64,000 nt of DNA from assembly GCA_050747245.1 (NCBI GenBank), contig JBOGNO010000007.1, forward strand, positions 1 to 64,000. Reading direction: 5' to 3'. Source of the stretch: JBOGNO01 sp050747245 (lineage in GTDB: Bacteria; Acidobacteriota; Terriglobia; Acidiferrales; UBA7541). Position 1 is the first letter of the stretch. Each line of letters begins with the position of its first letter. The notes beneath the pieces were generated by a model. It did not search any database. It was not told the DNA's origin and worked only from the letters and a program-made list of their open reading frames with translations. A program made the position numbers and the translations under genes. Positions 28,584 through 37,268 of the stretch are shown piece by piece.

Positions 28584-29639
28584 CTACCGGGGGACGCCGT
28601 TGGGGTAGAAGAGAACCTTCACGGCCTCGCCTTTTTCCAGTGCCGTGAAAGCGCCCGCGAAACCATCGAGCGGATACCTCTCGTGAAACAGAGGATCGAG
28701 ATTCAATCGCCCCGATTTAAGCAACTCGGTCATCTGCGTCCACGTTTCAAACATGCGGCGGCCGTAGATGCCATAAACCGTGGCGCCCTTGAAAATGATG
28801 TCCTGCAACAAATCGAGCTGAACAGGCTTGCCGGGAATGCCGAGCAAGGAAGCGCGGCCGCCGGGCCGCAGCATCTTGAAGCCCTGCTGGATCGCTTCGG
28901 GATTGCCGCTCATCTCGAGGAGGATATCGACGCCGCCCGAGGTTGCTTCGAGGACCTGCGCGACTACGTCGCCGGATGCGGGGTCGAGCGCTTCGTCGGC
29001 CCCCATTTTTCTTGCCAGGGCACGGCGATGAGCCGCGACTTCCGTGGCGTAAATCGTGGAACTTCCGCAGGCTCGGGCTACCGCAATGGTCATCAGGCCA
29101 ATGGGGCCGCAGCCGGTGACAAGCACGGTGCGCCCCGCGATGGGCGCCGAGAGAACAGTGTGCACGGCGTTTCCGAGCGGATCGAGGATGGCGGCATAGC
29201 GCTCTGGAATTTTCGCGTCAATCTTCCAGATATTACCCGCTGGAATTCGCACGAATTCGGCGAAGCACCCGTCGAGATCAATGCCGATGATCTTCAGATT
29301 CAAGCATACATGCGGTTGTCCGGAACGGCAGGGCCGGCAATAACCACAATTTACGTGCATTTCGGCGCTCACGAAATCGCCCGGCTGGACGCACCGCACT
29401 TCGGCGCCAATTTTCTCAACCACGCCGCAGAATTCGTGGCCAAACGTCATGGGTGGATGGATTCGTGACGCCGACCAGCGATCCCAATCGTAAATGTGAA
29501 GGTCCGTGCCGCAAATGGAGGCCGCGCGCACGCGGACCAGGACGTCCGTGGAACCGATGGAAGGGATGGAAACGGTTTCGAGAGCCGCGCCGCGCTCGGG
29601 GCGAATCTTTCGCAGGGCTCTCATCGTCGCAGAAGGCAT
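28584..29639 (-). CDS. tdh: L-threonine 3-dehydrogenase
   Basis: A zinc-dependent medium-chain dehydrogenase of 351 residues. It oxidises L-threonine to 2-amino-3-ketobutyrate with NAD+. The catalytic zinc residues are in SICGTDLHIYDWD and FGHEFCG. The structural zinc cysteines are in CGYCRPCRSGQPHVC. The Rossmann motif is VTGCGPIGLMTIAVARACG. SICGTDLHIYDWD matches threonine dehydrogenases rather than general alcohol dehydrogenases, and kbl lies directly downstream. The start is the ATG at 29639 (MPSATMRALRKIRPERG). Confidence 0.93.
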   Translation of the reverse strand: MPSATMRALRKIRPERGAALETVSIPSIGSTDVLVRVRAASICGTDLHIYDWDRWSASRIHPPMTFGHEFCGVVEKIGAEVRCVQPGDFVSAEMHVNCGYCRPCRSGQPHVCLNLKIIGIDLDGCFAEFVRIPAGNIWKIDAKIPERYAAILDPLGNAVHTVLSAPIAGRTVLVTGCGPIGLMTIAVARACGSSTIYATEVAAHRRALARKMGADEALDPASGDVVAQVLEATSGGVDILLEMSGNPEAIQQGFKMLRPGGRASLLGIPGKPVQLDLLQDIIFKGATVYGIYGRRMFETWTQMTELLKSGRLNLDPLFHERYPLDGFAGAFTALEKGEAVKVLFYPNGVPR

Positions 29640-29838
29640 GGGGCGAATTCCCGCTCGTTAGGCCAACAATGAAGCGCCGATGTTAACACACGCTCCGGAA
29701 GGCCCAAAACTCGCGCAGAACGATCCCGTTGAGAAGTTTTCTGTATCAGTCCGGTGGGTCACGAAGATTTCCGAACGACTCAGGAGCGGAGTTCCGTTAC
29801 AATCACGGCCTGCCGTCCAGAACGCGGAGGGAAATCAG

Positions 29839-31116
29839 GTGGGGTTTTTCGAGCGGCTCACGGAAATTCGAACGGGATTTGAGCGCGCCTTCTGGGTGGC
29901 GAACATCACGGAGCTCTTCGAGCGCCTTGCCTATTACGGCGCGTTCGCTTCGCTGGCGAATTATCTGCACGAGACTCTGACGTTTCCAACCGAACGCACG
30001 ACCGTGATGGCGGGCGTATTCGGAGGCGCGGTCTGGTTCTTAGCCGTGTTCGGCGGCGCACTGGCCGACCGCCTGGGCTTTCGCCGAGCGCTCTCGCTGG
30101 CCTACCTGATACTTACCTGCGCCTACTTTCTGCTCGGCTCGCTTCGCTCGGAGTGGATGGCCTCGGTCCGGACCGTGCTCCCGCTCAGCTTGATCGTTTT
30201 TGTGGTTTTGCTGTTGCCGGCTCTGGGAATTTCACTCGTAAAACCGAGCGTTGTAGGAACGACGGCGCGGGCCTCAACGGAGAATGTTCGTTCGATCGGT
30301 TATTCCATTTATTACACGCTCGTGAATATCGGTGGAGCGGCGGGGCCTGTGGTGGCTTCGATCGTCCACCGGCACATGAAGGTCGAGAATGTATTTCGCG
30401 CCGCGGCTGTGAGCGTCTGCCTCATGTTGTTCGCGGTCCTGGTCTTTTTCAAGGAGCCACGGCGTTCCGGCGAAACCGCGACGCCGCATCTCGGCGAGAC
30501 GGCGCGTAATTTTCTAAAGGTCATCCTAAATTTCCGCTTTATGGCGTTTCTGCTGATTTTTTCGGGCTATTGGATCGTATTCTGGCAGGAATTCATCACG
30601 CTGCCGCTCTACATTCATAGCTACATCAATTCGAAAGCGGATGTGGAGCTGATTCTGGCTACGGATGCGGCGACGGTGATCGCGCTGCAGTTGGTCATCA
30701 GTTATCTGACGAAAAAAATCCCCGCTTTTCGCGCCGTGATTCTCGGGACGCTCATCAGCTCGCTTGCGTGGCTAATTGTGGCTGCGCGGCCGTCGCTTTG
30801 GGCCGTGGTGCTGACGCTCGTCGGCGTCGCCCTCGGGGAGATGATCCAGTCGCCGCGCTACTACGAATACATTTCCCGGCTGGCCCCACCCGGACAGCAG
30901 GGAACGTACATGGGTTTCGCGTTTCTTCCGATTGGCATCGGATCACTCGCCGGCGGATGGTTCGGCGGCAAGGTGCTGCACCACTTCGGGGAAGTGCTGC
31001 AAAAGCCATGGCAGGTATGGTGGGTAATTTGCGGCGTAGGCCTTGCGACCGCCCTCCTGCTCTGGATTTATGACCGAATGCTCCGCCCGGGGGAGGCATC
31101 GCCGGAAAGGCCGTGA
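29839..31116 (+). CDS. POT-like MFS transporter
   Basis: An inner-membrane permease of about 425 residues with twelve or so hydrophobic segments. The N-terminal stretch ELFERLAYYGAFASLANYL matches the POT (proton-dependent oligopeptide) branch of the MFS, in which EFCERFSYYG-like residues are typical. An MFS-type loop follows (LADRLGFRRAL). The GTG at 29839, with GGAGGG at 29827-29832, is preferred as the start. An ATG at 29680 would add 53 residues lacking a membrane or family-like pattern. The substrate is not established; di- or tripeptides or other solutes are possible. It diverges from tdh-kbl. Confidence 0.75.
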   Translation: MGFFERLTEIRTGFERAFWVANITELFERLAYYGAFASLANYLHETLTFPTERTTVMAGVFGGAVWFLAVFGGALADRLGFRRALSLAYLILTCAYFLLGSLRSEWMASVRTVLPLSLIVFVVLLLPALGISLVKPSVVGTTARASTENVRSIGYSIYYTLVNIGGAAGPVVASIVHRHMKVENVFRAAAVSVCLMLFAVLVFFKEPRRSGETATPHLGETARNFLKVILNFRFMAFLLIFSGYWIVFWQEFITLPLYIHSYINSKADVELILATDAATVIALQLVISYLTKKIPAFRAVILGTLISSLAWLIVAARPSLWAVVLTLVGVALGEMIQSPRYYEYISRLAPPGQQGTYMGFAFLPIGIGSLAGGWFGGKVLHHFGEVLQKPWQVWWVICGVGLATALLLWIYDRMLRPGEASPERP

Positions 31117-31122
31117 ATTTAT

Positions 31123-31605
31123 TTAGTTCAGCTTGCGGCGCAGGACTTCGAGGGCTTCGCGCGCTGGATCGTAGCGAGGTTCGGCTCGCAGGGCTCGCGC
31201 GAAGCATTCCCGCGCACGATTCAGCATTCCCTTGGCCAGATAGACGCGGCCCAGATTGAAATGAGGGAAATGCCTTGGCTCGTAGCGGCGAGCCTCCACC
31301 GCCCGCTCGAGCCAAGGGATGGCTTCGTCGTAGCGCTGGAGCGCGATCAAGTAAGCGCCAATATCGTTATAGGGATTCCCAAAATCGGGGTCCACTTCGA
31401 TGGCGCGTTTGCACTCTTCGATGGCTTCCTCGATCTTCCCCTGGTAATGATACGTCCATCCAAGAAACGTGTGAGCTTCGGCGGTAGGGTGTAGCTGCAG
31501 GGAGAGCTGATAGAGTTCGACGGCGCTTTCGAAGTCGCCATCGGTTTGCGCTTCGTAAGCCGCTTCGAAGAGCTCCCGCGCCTCCGCAACTCGATCCAGA
31601 CCCAT
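31123..31605 (-). CDS. Tetratricopeptide repeat protein
   Basis: A 160-residue protein made of about four TPR units. Typical TPR spacing is seen in HTFLGWTYHYQGKIEEAIEE, then DIGAYLIALQRYDEAIPWLE, then FNLGRVYLAKGMLNRARECF. There is no signal peptide, so it is probably cytoplasmic, acting as a protein-protein scaffold. It converges with the transporter gene, leaving only six bases between the stop codons. No partner can be named. Confidence 0.85.
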   Translation of the reverse strand: MGLDRVAEARELFEAAYEAQTDGDFESAVELYQLSLQLHPTAEAHTFLGWTYHYQGKIEEAIEECKRAIEVDPDFGNPYNDIGAYLIALQRYDEAIPWLERAVEARRYEPRHFPHFNLGRVYLAKGMLNRARECFARALRAEPRYDPAREALEVLRRKLN

Positions 31606-31719
31606 TAATATACTTTAGGTAGCACAGCACTCCTGAGGTGTCAAACGGGATTGGAAGCAGCAAATTAAAAGGAGAGAATAGAAAGGAGAAGATAGGATCG
31701 AGATTCGGCGGGAGGTTCG

Positions 31720-32088
31720 TTGATTCGATTGATGAACATTCTGGCGCTGGCGGCATCCTTGGCGGCGTGGTGCGCGCCGCTCTCCCCGCAGGCGGTCACG
31801 CCCAAAAAAGAAATCAAGCCCTCCGCGAGTTCCGACGAGATCCAGCGGGGCAAGCAAGTCTATGACTACCGCTGCGCGATTTGCCATTTTCCGACGAGCA
31901 CGAACAAGAAAATTGGACCAGGATTGAAAGGTTGGGGCACGCGCACAAAATTTGCAGACGGCCGCGAAATTACCGAGGAGCAGTTGCGCGAAGTAATCGC
32001 GAAGGGCGGAAAAAATATGCCCGCGTTCGAGAAGCAAATCTCTGCTGACCAGATGCGCGATTTACTTGCCTACCTGAAGACGCTTTAG
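31720..32088 (+). CDS. c-type cytochrome, small, exported
   Basis: A 122-residue periplasmic class I cytochrome c. It has a signal peptide (MNILALAASLAAWCAPLSPQ), a single haem-binding CAICH at about residues 53-57, and a distal methionine in GGKNMPAFEKQISADQMRDL that is the likely axial ligand. It is a small electron carrier. The start may be the TTG at 31720, four bases after GGAGG, or the ATG at 31732; both give the same exported protein. It ends in a 4-nt overlap with the convergent pncA gene. Confidence 0.88.
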   Translation: MIRLMNILALAASLAAWCAPLSPQAVTPKKEIKPSASSDEIQRGKQVYDYRCAICHFPTSTNKKIGPGLKGWGTRTKFADGREITEEQLREVIAKGGKNMPAFEKQISADQMRDLLAYLKTL

Positions 32089-32744
32089 CTTGCAGCTGAT
32101 GACGGAAGCGTGCCGGCGGGGGCCGCGTTCAAGAGGTTCCATGCCTCCTCCGTGGTGAGGAGATTTGCGCCGCGGGCCTGGAGTTCTTCGATGGTTTTCT
32201 TCCCCGATTGAGCATCGAGCGTTTCTATGGCGTCCGTGACGATGCTGACGCGCTTGCCACGCCCAAGCAGACCCGCAGCGGCGCAACGCACGCAGTATTC
32301 CGTCACCACGCCGTAGACGGTAAATGTCACGTCGCGAGGGAGCCGTTCGAGAATTTCCTCGGTGTGAGGATTGTCGAAGACATCAAGCGTTTGTTTTTCG
32401 ATGAGCACCTGTTGGTAGGCCGCGAGATCTGGCGGAAGTGCGAACGCAGGATTGTTGGGCACGCGAAGAATCTTTGCGGCGCGAGCTTCGGGAAGCAGGT
32501 CCGCTCCCGGCGTGTACCGGACGCAATGCGGGGGAAACCGCGCGAATTCGGGATCGTCCGGAGCGTGCTGGTCGCCGCTCGAAATCATCAGCACGCGATT
32601 CTGCCGCGCAGCTTCCGCCAGCTTTTTCACTTGGGGGATGATTCTTTCCGCGCCGGGAACGTATAACTTCCCGCCGGGAAGCATGAAATCCGCTTGTACG
32701 TCCACCTGCCAGAGGATTCGATTGGGGGTCAGCTTTGCCGCCAC
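32085..32744 (-). CDS. pncA: Nicotinamidase-family cysteine hydrolase
   Basis: A 219-residue isochorismatase-fold protein. The catalytic triad of nicotinamidases can be placed: Asp15 (WQVDVQADF), Lys117 (IEKQTLDVF) and Cys151 (VVTEYCVRCAA). Metal-binding residues fit Asp58, His60 and His73. It would deamidate nicotinamide to nicotinate. The upstream gene, six bases away on the same strand, encodes nicotinate phosphoribosyltransferase, which uses that product, so together they form an NAD salvage operon. Other isochorismatase-like activities are less likely because of this pairing. Confidence 0.87.
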   Translation of the reverse strand: MAAKLTPNRILWQVDVQADFMLPGGKLYVPGAERIIPQVKKLAEAARQNRVLMISSGDQHAPDDPEFARFPPHCVRYTPGADLLPEARAAKILRVPNNPAFALPPDLAAYQQVLIEKQTLDVFDNPHTEEILERLPRDVTFTVYGVVTEYCVRCAAAGLLGRGKRVSIVTDAIETLDAQSGKKTIEELQARGANLLTTEEAWNLLNAAPAGTLPSSAAS

Positions 32745-32750
32745 TGAGAA

Positions 32751-34136
32751 TCACCTCTCCTTCCATTTGACGCGGCCGCTTCTGCGTGGAGTTGCACTCC
32801 CGTTCACGCGTGCGCGCACTTTTTCGAGCAGCTCTTTTAGACGGTCGCTATAGCGCACGGGATAGGTGGCCGAGCGCGCGACGTTGTGAAACCTTTCGGG
32901 CAGGCGCTTCAATCCGGCGAGACACCGTGCACGAGCGTCCGAGACAGAAACCGGCGGCACGACGCGCTTTCCGCCGCGCATCACTTCCATCAGCATGGGC
33001 CGGCCGCCCGGGAAGGATTCGTCCTCAAGAGCAATCACATCGCCGCGCCATGGACCCGACTTTCGCGCGAAACGGAACACTTGTTTCCGCCCCGGGTATG
33101 TGATTTTCGCCTTGCTAAATTTTGCGGCTTCGCGCACTTCTCCGCCGCGTTCTACCTGAACGAGCTTGTAAATCATGTTGATATTCGGGGAGTCCTGAGA
33201 AACGGCGAGCGCCGTGCCGACTCCGAAGGCGTCCACGCGCGCAGTGCGCTTCAAGAGTGCGGTGATGCGGTATTCATCCATATCGCCAGAGGCAAAGATT
33301 TTGACGCTTTTCCATCCTGCCCGGTCCAGCTGCCTGCGGATCCACTTACTGTCCGCGGCCACGTCCCCGCTATCCAGACGCACACCTGTCGGTTTGTGAT
33401 GCATGGCGAGAATTTTTTTGAGCGCAGCACGCACGTCATAAGTATCGAGGAGCAGATACGCATGTTCGGGAAAGACATCCAGAAAATGGCGGAAGGCGCG
33501 AGCCTCATCATCGTGCGCCATGATCCAGGAATGTGCCTGCGTGCCATAGGTGTGCAGACCAAAATGTTGGCCCGCGGACGTATTTGAGGTGCCCGCGCAT
33601 CCGCCGATGATCGCCGCGCGCGCCGCTAGCATGCCCGCCTGGCTGCCATGGGCGCGCCTTGCTCCAAATTCGACAACGGGCCGGCCTTTCGCAGCGGTGA
33701 CCACGCGCGCCGCCTTGCTGGCCACCAGCGTCTCGAAACCCAGTGTGGCCAGTAAATTTGTTTCAATGATCTGGCCCTCGGCGATCGGCGAAGTCACCCG
33801 AACGATCGGCTCGCCGGGAAACACTAGCGTGCCTTCCGGCACGGCCCAGACTTCACCTGTGAAGTGAAATTCGGCCAGGTAGTCAAAAAACTCGCCGCGG
33901 ATGTGCCGGAAAACGGGATGGTGCCGCAGGAAATCAATCTCTTCGGCATTGAAGCTGACGTTTTCGAGGAACTCCAGCGCTTGCTCGAGGCCCGCGGCGA
34001 CCAGATAATTCCGATGTGGAGGCAGATTACGGACAAATAGCTCGAACGTCGCGGTGGCTTCGAAGCCGGTTTGAATGTACCCGGCCGCCATCGCCAGCTC
34101 GTACAGATCCGTAAGAAGGCCCGACCGCTCTGCCAT
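32751..34136 (-). CDS. pncB: Nicotinate phosphoribosyltransferase
   Basis: About 461 residues, cytoplasmic. It attaches phosphoribose to nicotinate to give nicotinate mononucleotide. Family motifs are the N-terminal LLTDLYELAMAAGYIQTG, the FVRNLPPHRNYLVAAGLEQA segment, VVEFGARRAHG, and VRLDSGDVAADSKWIRR with the phosphate-binding FASGDMDEYRI. The first ATG (34142) is only three bases from GGAG. The next, at 34136, is nine bases away and is preferred. It leads the pncB-pncA pair. Confidence 0.93.
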   Translation of the reverse strand: MAERSGLLTDLYELAMAAGYIQTGFEATATFELFVRNLPPHRNYLVAAGLEQALEFLENVSFNAEEIDFLRHHPVFRHIRGEFFDYLAEFHFTGEVWAVPEGTLVFPGEPIVRVTSPIAEGQIIETNLLATLGFETLVASKAARVVTAAKGRPVVEFGARRAHGSQAGMLAARAAIIGGCAGTSNTSAGQHFGLHTYGTQAHSWIMAHDDEARAFRHFLDVFPEHAYLLLDTYDVRAALKKILAMHHKPTGVRLDSGDVAADSKWIRRQLDRAGWKSVKIFASGDMDEYRITALLKRTARVDAFGVGTALAVSQDSPNINMIYKLVQVERGGEVREAAKFSKAKITYPGRKQVFRFARKSGPWRGDVIALEDESFPGGRPMLMEVMRGGKRVVPPVSVSDARARCLAGLKRLPERFHNVARSATYPVRYSDRLKELLEKVRARVNGSATPRRSGRVKWKER

Positions 34137-34363
34137 GGGCATCCGCTCCGAGGGAAACCTTAATTATGACACGTCCCGGGGCGACTCGGCCGAAGAGAGA
34201 GCTCTTCTGTAGAGGGGAGCGTGGCGGGGATGAAGCAGGGAGTGTTGGATGAGATTCGAGAAGGCGTGGCGTGCAGCTGCCTAAGACAATGCCCCCGAAC
34301 GTTCGCTCGGCGCAAACGCAGGGCGTGCCCGGGGGCTTCGTCGTGAAGATTGCTGGTGTGGTG

Positions 34364-34654
34364 TTACTTCAGTACGGCGTCTTTGAAAGCCTTGGCCGCT
34401 CGGAGTCGCACCACGGTCTTGGCTTTGATCTTAATTGCCTCGCCGGTGGCCGGATTGCGGCCCATGCGCGCCTTGCGGTGCGCTTTGACGGCGCGTCCGA
34501 TGTTGGGAATGACGAACTTGCCCGCTCCGCCTTTGCATTCCTTCACGGCCAGATTGAAGAGCGCATCAAAGAATTCCGCGATCGCCTTCTTGGTCGTGCC
34601 GCACTTCTCGGCCAGGTGGGCCACAATCTTGGACTTGCTCATGGGGGATGCCAT
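34364..34654 (-). CDS. HU-family DNA-binding protein
   Basis: A 96-residue histone-like protein. Helices at the N-terminus (SKSKIVAHLAEKCGTTKKAI) are followed by the beta-arm region (GKFVIPNIGRAVKAHRKARM, GRNPATGEAIKIKAKTVVRL). The arm motif reads GRNPATGE, the HU/IHF consensus. It bends and packs DNA as a dimer. It has its own promoter and a GGAGG 12 bases before the ATG, so it is probably a single-gene unit. An ATG four codons in (34642) is an alternative start. Confidence 0.95.
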   Translation of the reverse strand: MASPMSKSKIVAHLAEKCGTTKKAIAEFFDALFNLAVKECKGGAGKFVIPNIGRAVKAHRKARMGRNPATGEAIKIKAKTVVRLRAAKAFKDAVLK

Positions 34655-34718
34655 TGCGTTCGAATTTCCTCCTCAGTTTTGGGTGTTGTAGAATCCCGTT
34701 ATCCGGGAACCGCAGGGC

Positions 34719-34747
34719 AATATAGCCGCCCGATTCAGGATACGCAA
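34719..34747 (-). promoter_or_regulatory. Probable promoter of the HU gene
   Basis: On the minus strand TTGCGT (34742-34747) and TATATT (34719-34724) are separated by 17 nt, about 65 nt before the HU start. The -10 is one mismatch from consensus; the -35 is weak. Confidence 0.45.
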
Positions 34748-34835
34748 GCAAAAACGGCAAAAAAGCCCGAAAAATAGAGTTTTCTTCGAAGGGCAGCCCA
34801 GAGTGCCGGGAAAATACCGGAGCGCTCGGATGCCG

Positions 34836-36197
34836 CTATGCACCCAGCTCTTGGTAGAAAAGCGCTACTGAGCGAATGCCGCCGTAATAATTCTCGAGCG
34901 AGATATGTTCGTCGGGGGCGTGGGCATTCTCATCGGGCAGACCGAATCCCAGCAGCACACACGGAATCCTAAAAGTGTCATGCATCTGCGTCACGAACGG
35001 AATGGATCCGCCCTCGCGCATGAACACGGCCTTCCTCGAGAAGCCCTTCTCCAGCGCCTGACGCGCCTGCTGAAAGATGGGGTGAGAATAGGACGCCACC
35101 CAGGGCTTGCCCGTGCTCAGTACTTCAAATTTGCAGGTGACTGTCTTTGGCAGCAGCTTGCGAATGTGCCTTTCCACAAGCCGTGCGATGGTTGCAGGGT
35201 TTTGGTTGGGCACCAGACGATTGGAGAGCTTGGCGTAAGCCTTAGCCGGAATCACAGTCTTGGAACCCTCTCCCGTGTAGCCTCCCCAGATTCCATTGAC
35301 CTCCATCGTAGGCCGTGTCCAGAGTTGTTCGCCGATGGAAAACCCCTTTTCGCCGCAGAGCGCGGGAGCGCCGACCGTCTTGCGGAATTCCTTTTCCTTC
35401 CAGGGAAGGGAGGAGAGCGCCTTGCGCTCGGCCGCCGAGAGCCGGGCCACATCGTCGTAAAATCCGGGAACGGTGACGCGAAAATTCTTGTCGTGTAGTT
35501 TCGACAGCGTTTCGGCCAACACCATAATGGGGTTCGGCACTGCGCCGCCAAAAACGCCGGAATGAAGATCTTGCGCCGGGCCGGCGATTTCAATTTGATA
35601 GTAGTTCAAACCGCGCAAGCCGTAAGTGATGGAAGGCACCCCGGGAGCCAGCATGGATGTGTCGGAGACGATGAGCGCATCGGCCAGCAGCCGCGGCTTG
35701 TTCTTCTGGACGAAATCCCACAAGCTGACGCTGCCGACCTCTTCTTCTCCCTCGATCATCACCTTGCAATTTATGGGTAATTTTCCTTGCACGCTCTTGA
35801 GCGCCTCAAGCGCCTTCAAATGAATGTGAACTTGCCCCTTATCATCTACCGAGCCGCGGGCGTAAAGATTTCCGTTGCGTACGGCGGGCTCAAACGCTGG
35901 CGAAGTCCACAATTCGAGCGGCTCGGCTGGCTGCACGTCATAGTGGCCGTAAATGAGGACGGTCGGCTTTCCGGGAGCTCCGAGCGATTCGCCGTACACC
36001 ATCGGATGCATTTTTGTGGGGACGATCTCAACTTTTTCCAGCCCCGCAGCGCGCAGCCGCTCCGCCACCCACCGGGCAGAACGCTCGATATCCGGTTTGT
36101 GCTCGCTTTGCGTGCTCACACTCGGAATGCGCAGAAATTCCTTCAGTTCGTCGAGATGCTCCTCCCGATGACTTTCGATGTAGTCAATGAGATTCAT
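34836..36197 (-). CDS. M20-family dipeptidase
   Basis: About 453 residues, cytoplasmic, with two bridging zinc ions expected. The metal and catalytic motifs of the M20 family are present: IYGHYDVQPAEP with the first His and Asp, RGSVDDKGQ with the bridging Asp, and IEGEEEVGS with the catalytic Glu pair. The final ligand lies in EGGSIPFVTQMHDTF. This order and length match carnosinase-like or PepV-like dipeptidases that release amino acids from dipeptides. The ATG at 36197 (MNLIDYIESHREEHLDEL) is the family-like start. Confidence 0.9.
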   Translation of the reverse strand: MNLIDYIESHREEHLDELKEFLRIPSVSTQSEHKPDIERSARWVAERLRAAGLEKVEIVPTKMHPMVYGESLGAPGKPTVLIYGHYDVQPAEPLELWTSPAFEPAVRNGNLYARGSVDDKGQVHIHLKALEALKSVQGKLPINCKVMIEGEEEVGSVSLWDFVQKNKPRLLADALIVSDTSMLAPGVPSITYGLRGLNYYQIEIAGPAQDLHSGVFGGAVPNPIMVLAETLSKLHDKNFRVTVPGFYDDVARLSAAERKALSSLPWKEKEFRKTVGAPALCGEKGFSIGEQLWTRPTMEVNGIWGGYTGEGSKTVIPAKAYAKLSNRLVPNQNPATIARLVERHIRKLLPKTVTCKFEVLSTGKPWVASYSHPIFQQARQALEKGFSRKAVFMREGGSIPFVTQMHDTFRIPCVLLGFGLPDENAHAPDEHISLENYYGGIRSVALFYQELGA

Positions 36198-36365
36198 GTA
36201 TGTCCCCTGCCAGGCAAGCCCCGGAGCGGGCACCGGCGGAAAGTTGGCGTTCCTTTACACGGCGGAACGATTTTTGTAAGACGCAAACAACCATTCTACG
36301 GATTTGCGGGCTGTTGCTTCAAGCACAATAGTCACGCAGATTTCGTTGACTCACCCGAGAGCGTA

Positions 36366-36758
36366 ATGCACGATACGAAGGAGATGGTCGCCCCTTCCAG
36401 CGCCGATAACGCCAACGATTTGCGCCGTAGCTCGCGCGTGTTCACGCGCATTCCCATTAAGGTCGCCGGACGCAATGTTGGCGGAAAGAAGTTCCACGAT
36501 GTGGGCCAGACCATCGTAGTCAACGCCCACGGCGGCTTGCTGTATCTCAATCACGAGCTCGCTATGGGCGCCGAAATAGTTCTGGCCAACCCGGTCACCG
36601 AAGAGGAACAGGAATGCCGCGTCGTTTTTCTCGGTGAAGCTTCTGAAAAGGGGCAACGCATCGGCGTCGAATTCCTTTCCCCGGCGCCGCATTTCTGGGG
36701 ATTCGACTTCGCCCCTTCCGATTGGCCCAGCAAGACACCCTCAATTTCTGCGAAGTAG
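36366..36758 (+). CDS. PilZ domain protein
   Basis: A 130-residue protein with a PilZ-like fold. The N-terminal arginine motif (NDLRRSSRVFTRIPIKVAGR) resembles the RxxxR that contacts cyclic di-GMP, and the [DN]xSxxG position reads NAHGGLLYL, so serine is replaced by histidine. The protein ends with GVEFLSPAPHFWGFDF. It may bind cyclic di-GMP weakly or act as a structural PilZ. It diverges from the M20 peptidase gene. The frame upstream of the ATG at 36366 runs antisense through that gene and is not coding. Confidence 0.75.
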   Translation: MHDTKEMVAPSSADNANDLRRSSRVFTRIPIKVAGRNVGGKKFHDVGQTIVVNAHGGLLYLNHELAMGAEIVLANPVTEEEQECRVVFLGEASEKGQRIGVEFLSPAPHFWGFDFAPSDWPSKTPSISAK

Positions 36759-36812
36759 TCGAACTGTCGCCGACCCGCATTGCAAGCTACAATATCTTCA
36801 GAAGGAAATTTT

Positions 36813-36902
36813 GGAGGGGTGGGTGAGCGGTTGAAACCGGCGGTCTTGAAAACCGCTAGGCTCGAAAGGGCCTCGTGGGTTCGAATCCCACCCCCTCCGC
36901 CA
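36813..36902 (+). tRNA. tRNA-Ser (anticodon TGA)
   Basis: A class II tRNA of 87 nt plus an encoded CCA at 36900-36902. The acceptor stem pairs GGAGGGG with CCCCTCC. The anticodon loop is CTTGAAA, giving UGA. The long variable arm (about TAGGCTCGAAAGGGCCTC) and T arm GGGTTCGAATCCC are intact. The discriminator is G. Confidence 0.96.
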
Positions 36903-37268
36903 GACAGTCCCAGGTTTTCTCTCTCTGCGTCGGGACGCCGCGCTTGGAGTATTTGAACCTTCATGTTGGTTGATTTGGGAGTTCGTCAAGATTCAGCTCA
37001 TCAAACTCCCACACCGGCAGCATTCGGAAGATTTGGTTCACTAAGGCAGAAATTCCCCCTTTAGCTGGCGAGAAGGACTCTCAAGTAACCGACTCCCCAC
37101 AATACAGCGATTGTTGAAAACTCTGCATAAACTTCTATTCTCGAGTAGTCGCAAGTTGTTTTTGCCTTCCGTTCTTCGGCACAGAGTCGTTGACGCTTAG
37201 AGTGTAGCCCGCGAACTCTTCCGCCGGCAGCGGACCCACCCAAATTAGAATGAATACGGACTTACAGA
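36903..37268 (+). other. Intergenic region between tRNA-Ser and the sensor kinase
   Basis: No gene, repeat or clear terminator is seen. The sequence is a little more AT-rich than its neighbours. No integrase or duplicated tRNA end is found, so there is no sign that the tRNA served as an attachment site. Confidence 0.5.

Noticed and set aside
36813..36902. tRNA-Ser as a prophage or island attachment site
   Set aside because: There is no integrase gene, no duplicated tRNA 3' end downstream and no change in gene type beside it.
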